From Thiobacillus sp. (GTDB lineage: Bacteria; Pseudomonadota; Gammaproteobacteria; Burkholderiales; Thiobacillaceae), in the NCBI GenBank assembly GCA_011391285.1, contig JAABQU010000065.1:1-5391 (forward strand): 5,391 nucleotides of DNA, given 5' to 3'. Positions within the stretch are counted from its first letter, which is position 1. Each line of letters begins with the position of its first letter. Below are positions 1-5,391 of this stretch, piece after piece. The notes below the pieces were generated by a model. That model saw nothing but the letters and a program-made list of their open reading frames with translations. It was not told the DNA's origin and ran no database searches. The position numbers and the translations under genes are program-made.

Positions 1-726
1 CGTCGCATCCAGCGCGACCAGTTCGTCCGCGTGCGCCGTCTGCGTTGACCAGACCATCGACAGGCGGTTCCCCCCTGCCAGCGGAAGCCAGGCGAGGATG
101 TCGCTGTCGAAAAACCACTGGAAGGCCGTGCCGCGATGCGGGATCTCGCATTCGAAGTTGGCCACCACGCCGCTCTGGCCGTAGGGCGTCAGCGTCGAGG
201 CGAGACCCGCCCATTCACGGATGCGCGAAGCGGCACCGTCGGCGCCAACGACGAGCTCGGCTTCCAGCAGCGACCCGTCTGCCAGCACGATCCGCGTGGA
301 GGCATCGCCGCGTTCGAGCGAAGCGATCGCCGCCGGGCAGTGCAGCGCCACGCTGCCGTCGGCCACGATCGACTGCCACAAGGCGTGCTGCAGGCGTCCG
401 CTCTCGGCGATGGCAGCAAGATGCGACACGCCCGCTGCGTAGGCGTCGAGCCGGAGCGCGCCGCCGGTGTCGCCCGTCACATCCATCCGATACACCGGCT
501 GGACGCGCCCGGCGTCCATGCGCTGCCACGCGCCGAGGCGCTCGAGAAAGCGCTGGCTGGCGGGGCTGATGGCGTAGATGCGGGTGTCCCAGGTGTCGCC
601 CGGGACGGGGGGGGACTGACGCTCGACCAGGGCGACCCGCAATCCCTGCCGGCCAAGCGCGAGCGCAGCGGCAGCGCCGACCAGCCCGGCACCGACGATG
701 ACAACCTGATAGCGTTCCGAACTCAA
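1..726 (-). CDS. FAD-dependent ubiquinone biosynthesis hydroxylase (UbiH/UbiF/UbiI/COQ6 family), 3' end cut by window
   Basis: This is the N-terminal 242 residues of a flavoprotein monooxygenase; the frame stays open to base 1, so the C-terminus is missing (the family is about 390-400 residues). Seen: a Rossmann FAD-binding motif V-G-A-G-L-V-G (residues 11-17), an acidic residue ending the second strand (E35), the D-T-R-I-Y-A-I-S segment (47-54) typical of ubiquinone hydroxylases, and the G-A-D-G motif (161-164) that contacts FAD and NAD(P)H. Family knowledge: such enzymes add a hydroxyl to the ring of a ubiquinone precursor at the inner membrane, within the Ubi complex. Which ring carbon is hydroxylated cannot be told. 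The start is TTG at 726, overlapping the ubiH stop as TTGA, with a weak GGGG seven bases upstream. No ATG lies in frame before the FAD motif. By position it corresponds to E. coli ubiI (visC), but UbiF- or UbiL-like activity is possible. A run of eight C (607-614) lies in codons near residues 38-41. Confidence 0.88.
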   Translation of the reverse strand, partial: MSSERYQVVIVGAGLVGAAAALALGRQGLRVALVERQSPPVPGDTWDTRIYAISPASQRFLERLGAWQRMDAGRVQPVYRMDVTGDTGGALRLDAYAAGVSHLAAIAESGRLQHALWQSIVADGSVALHCPAAIASLERGDASTRIVLADGSLLEAELVVGADGAASRIREWAGLASTLTPYGQSGVVANFECEIPHRGTAFQWFFDSDILAWLPLAGGNRLSMVWSTQTAHADELVALDAT

Positions 727-1906
727 CCGCGCGCCCCGAACATCATGCGCCGCGCGACGAAGGTCTTCAGCGGCGGAAACATTTCCAGCGCCAGCAGGCC
801 GAGCCCGCGCGCGTGGCGCAGCGGCGCGACATCGTTGGAGAACGTACGTACCAGAAAATCGGTGAAGCCGAGGCCGCCGAGCACGTCGGTGCGCCGCCCG
901 CGCGCATAGGTCGCCAGCATGGCGGCGCTGCCGATCCCGGCTGGGGTATCGCCACACAGGCTCGCCAGTTCCCAGGCGTCGCGCAGGCCGATGTTGAATC
1001 CCTGGCCGGCGACCGGATGCAGGATCTGCGCGGCGTTGCCGATGCGCACCACGCGATCTGCGGCCTCGCTGCCGGTATAGGCAAGTTTCAGCGGAAAGAT
1101 CCTGCGCGGGCTGGCCTGCAGGAACAGGCCCTGACGGCCGCCGAAATGGCGCTGCAGCGCGGCGAGAAATTCGCTGTCCGGCAGGGCGGCGATGCGCTGG
1201 GCGTCGACGCTGCGCGCGGTCCACACCAAGGCATACGATCTTTCACGCGCTTCAGCGCGTAGAAAGTCGGAGTCCCCTTGCGGGGCGTAGCGGTCGCCTT
1301 TCGGTAGCAGCGCCGCCGGGCCTTCGGGGGTGAAACGCTCATAGGCCTGGCTGGCGTGCGGCAGTTCGGTCTGCACGTCGCACACCACGGCCATCTGGTC
1401 GTAATCGCGTTCGAATCTGGGTTTGGGGGCGGCTTCGCCACGTCCGCCGTCGGCCACCACCACCAGCGGCGCGGCCAGCGTCCGGCCATCCGCAGTGTGC
1501 AGGGTCGCGGCATCGGCACCGGATTCGATGCGATCCACCGCGACGCCGTATTCGACCGCGACGGCGGCATCATGCAGTGCCTGTTTCAACACCGTGGTAA
1601 GCAAGGCATACGGCAGCACATAGCCCAATGCCGGAACGCCGATTTCGTCTGCGCCCAGTCGTGCGACGCCGATCGCGCCACGCTGCGAGATGTGGATGCG
1701 GGTGATCGGGGTGACATCCGTCAGTGCGTCCCACACGCCGAGGCGCTCGAGGATCAGGCGCGCACCGTGCGACAAGGCCAGCGTGCGGGTGTCGGCGCGC
1801 GCGTCTTCCGGCTGTGCCTCAAGCACGCGTACAGCAATGCCCTGCTGCTGCAACGCCAGCGCGCACACCGCGCCGACCGGGCCGGCGCCAACGATCAGGA
1901 TCGCGC

Positions 1907-1910
<4 letters not shown>
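723..1910 (-). CDS. ubiH: 2-octaprenyl-6-methoxyphenyl hydroxylase-type FAD monooxygenase UbiH
   Basis: A complete 395-residue flavoprotein, the usual family length plus a small insert. Seen: FAD dinucleotide-binding motif V-G-A-G-P-V-G (residues 7-13), E31 at the end of the second strand, D-T-R-T-L-A-L-S (40-47) resembling the UbiH signature, A-D-G (153-155), and the C-terminal FAD motif G-N-A-A-Q-I-L-H-P-V-A-G-Q-G-F-N-I-G-L-R-D (291-311), very close to E. coli UbiH. Known role: O2- and NAD(P)H-dependent ring hydroxylation in aerobic ubiquinone synthesis, with other Ubi proteins at the inner membrane. The ATG at 1910 overlaps the pepP stop (ATGA), which suggests coupled translation. An in-frame ATG at 1922 adds four residues (M-D-A-G), has GGAG eight bases upstream and is a real alternative. 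Odd feature: residues about 210-227 (P-Q-G-D-S-D-F-L-R-A-E-A-R-E-R-S-Y-A) interrupt the expected run G-D-R-Y-A/L-V-W-T and are encoded by palindromic DNA (see the repeat entry). A different hydroxylation position cannot be excluded. Confidence 0.9.
1230..1283 (-). repeat. Palindromic in-frame insert inside ubiH
   Basis: On the plus strand an imperfect inverted repeat spans 1240-1266: CTTTCACGCGC pairs with GCGCGTAGAAAG with one bulged A (1261), about 11 base pairs around a four-base loop. A second small hairpin, CCCC-TTGC-GGGG, lies at 1274-1285. The encoded 18 residues sit between R-Y-A (207-209) and its near copy S-Y-A (225-227). Removing them gives a continuous G-D-R-Y-A-L-V-W-T, which is how the family usually reads. 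The boundaries are inferred from this internal logic and from memory of the family, not from an alignment. Confidence 0.5.
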
Positions 1911-4960
<3,050 letters not shown>

Positions 4961-4991
4961 TGCGATACGGCTCCGAATAACGAACTTCCGG

Positions 4992-4997
4992 ATTTTA
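4992..4997 (-). promoter_or_regulatory. Possible -10 box for the amgK operon
   Basis: The minus strand reads TAAAAT here, five of six matches to TATAAT, in the short AT-richer gap between the divergent genes. A transcript starting a few bases downstream would have a leader of roughly 25 nt before the GTG at 4960, which fits the chosen start. I found no convincing -35 hexamer at 16-18 bp, so this is only a candidate. Any promoter for either gene must reach into the other gene's 5' end, as the gap is about 43 bp. Confidence 0.25.
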
Positions 4998-5003
4998 CAT
5001 CGC

Positions 5004-5391
5004 TTGTCCATCCAGCCCGGCCCCGCGCTCGTTGTGTTGTTGCTGGCTGCATCCTCTGCGGCAGCGAACGGGCTCGCGCTGAAAAACGATGCCGAACTGC
5101 ACGGCGCGGCGGCAGTTGGCAAGGAAGGGCCGTTGTTCGTGATGGCCGACCGCATCGAATCGAACGCGCCCAACATCATCGAAGCCAGCGGCCACGTCGA
5201 GGCCCGCCAAGCCGGGCAGGCCTTTTTTTCCGACTGGCTGCGCTACGACACCGCGCTGAATTCCGTCAAGGCACGCGGCCAGGTGCGGCTGGAACAGCCC
5301 GCGCTGCTGGTGACGGGCGACTCGCTCATGCTCAATCTCGACGATTACAGCGGCGAAATCACGCAGCCTGTCTACCGGTTCATGCTCCAGC
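5004..5391 (+). CDS. lptD: LPS-assembly outer-membrane protein LptD, 5' part (cut by window)
   Basis: The first 129 residues of an LptD (OstA/Imp) protein, which is normally over 700 residues; the C-terminal beta-barrel lies beyond the window. Seen: a hydrophobic stretch L-V-V-L-L-L-A-A (9-16) followed by A-S-S-A-A-A, consistent with signal-peptidase I cleavage near residue 21-22. Then comes an OstA/LptA-like beta-jellyroll region with F-V-M-A-D-R-I-E (45-52), I-I-E-A-S-G-H-V-E-A-R (58-68), D-W-L-R-Y-D (77-82), V-K-A-R-G-Q-V-R-L (88-96) and G-D-S-L-M-L-N-L (105-112), matching the LptD N-domain. Known role: with the lipoprotein LptE it receives LPS from LptA in the periplasm and inserts it in the outer leaflet. 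The start is uncertain: no in-frame ATG occurs before residue 47, and TTG at 5004 is the best standard codon, without a clear Shine-Dalgarno and with no positive charge in the n-region. Its divergent position beside amgK-murU matches Pseudomonas. Confidence 0.85.
   Translation, partial: MSIQPGPALVVLLLAASSAAANGLALKNDAELHGAAAVGKEGPLFVMADRIESNAPNIIEASGHVEARQAGQAFFSDWLRYDTALNSVKARGQVRLEQPALLVTGDSLMLNLDDYSGEITQPVYRFMLQ

Noticed and set aside
136..909. Long open frame on the plus strand (257 codons)
   Set aside because: It lies opposite the two flavin hydroxylase genes, spans their junction, is arginine-rich and has no recognisable motif. This is typical antisense openness in GC-rich DNA.
4961..5179. 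N-terminal extension of amgK up to 5179
   Set aside because: The extra residues are low-complexity and antisense to the lptD signal peptide and N-domain. The conserved AmgK sequence begins just after the GTG at 4960.
5222..5231. Run of seven T in lptD as a possible terminator tail
   Set aside because: There is no preceding GC stem, and the run encodes the in-frame A-F-F-S segment of LptD.

Overview
The window looks like chromosomal DNA from a GC-rich Gram-negative proteobacterium, most likely a betaproteobacterium. This rests on gene content (AmgK/MurU cell-wall recycling, LptD, ubiquinone hydroxylases), strong G/C third-position bias and free use of TTG/GTG starts. The genus cannot be fixed from the sequence alone.

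Layout: positions 1-4960 are filled by five minus-strand genes that all overlap at their borders. In transcription order they are amgK (4960-3953), murU (3956-3198), pepP (3208-1907), ubiH (1910-723) and a second ubiquinone-type FAD hydroxylase (726 to the left edge, incomplete). From about 5004 to the right edge the plus strand carries the 5' part of lptD, transcribed away from amgK across a gap of only about 43 bp. There is no gene-free stretch over 300 bp, and I saw no RNA gene, CRISPR array, transposase or clear terminator.

The operon joins two arrangements known separately. One is lptD beside amgK-murU, as in Pseudomonas. The other is pepP-ubiH followed by a second flavin hydroxylase, as in Escherichia coli. 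AmgK and MurU turn recovered N-acetylmuramate into UDP-MurNAc, bypassing MurA. LptD inserts LPS into the outer membrane. PepP trims Xaa-Pro N-termini. The two flavoproteins hydroxylate the ubiquinone ring.

The most unusual signal is in two of these genes. murU and ubiH each carry what looks like a short extra in-frame segment (about 22 and 18 residues) at a point where the protein otherwise reads smoothly. Each segment is rich in inverted repeats and is bounded by a small duplication (S-P-L/S-P-L and R-Y-A/S-Y-A). The two share an ordered set of short motifs (AAGT, 7 nt, CCCTTG, then GCGGTCGCC) but are read in different frames. This suggests a small palindromic element that tolerates insertion inside genes, comparable in principle to Rickettsia palindromic elements. 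It is a hypothesis from one sequence and needs homologue alignments.
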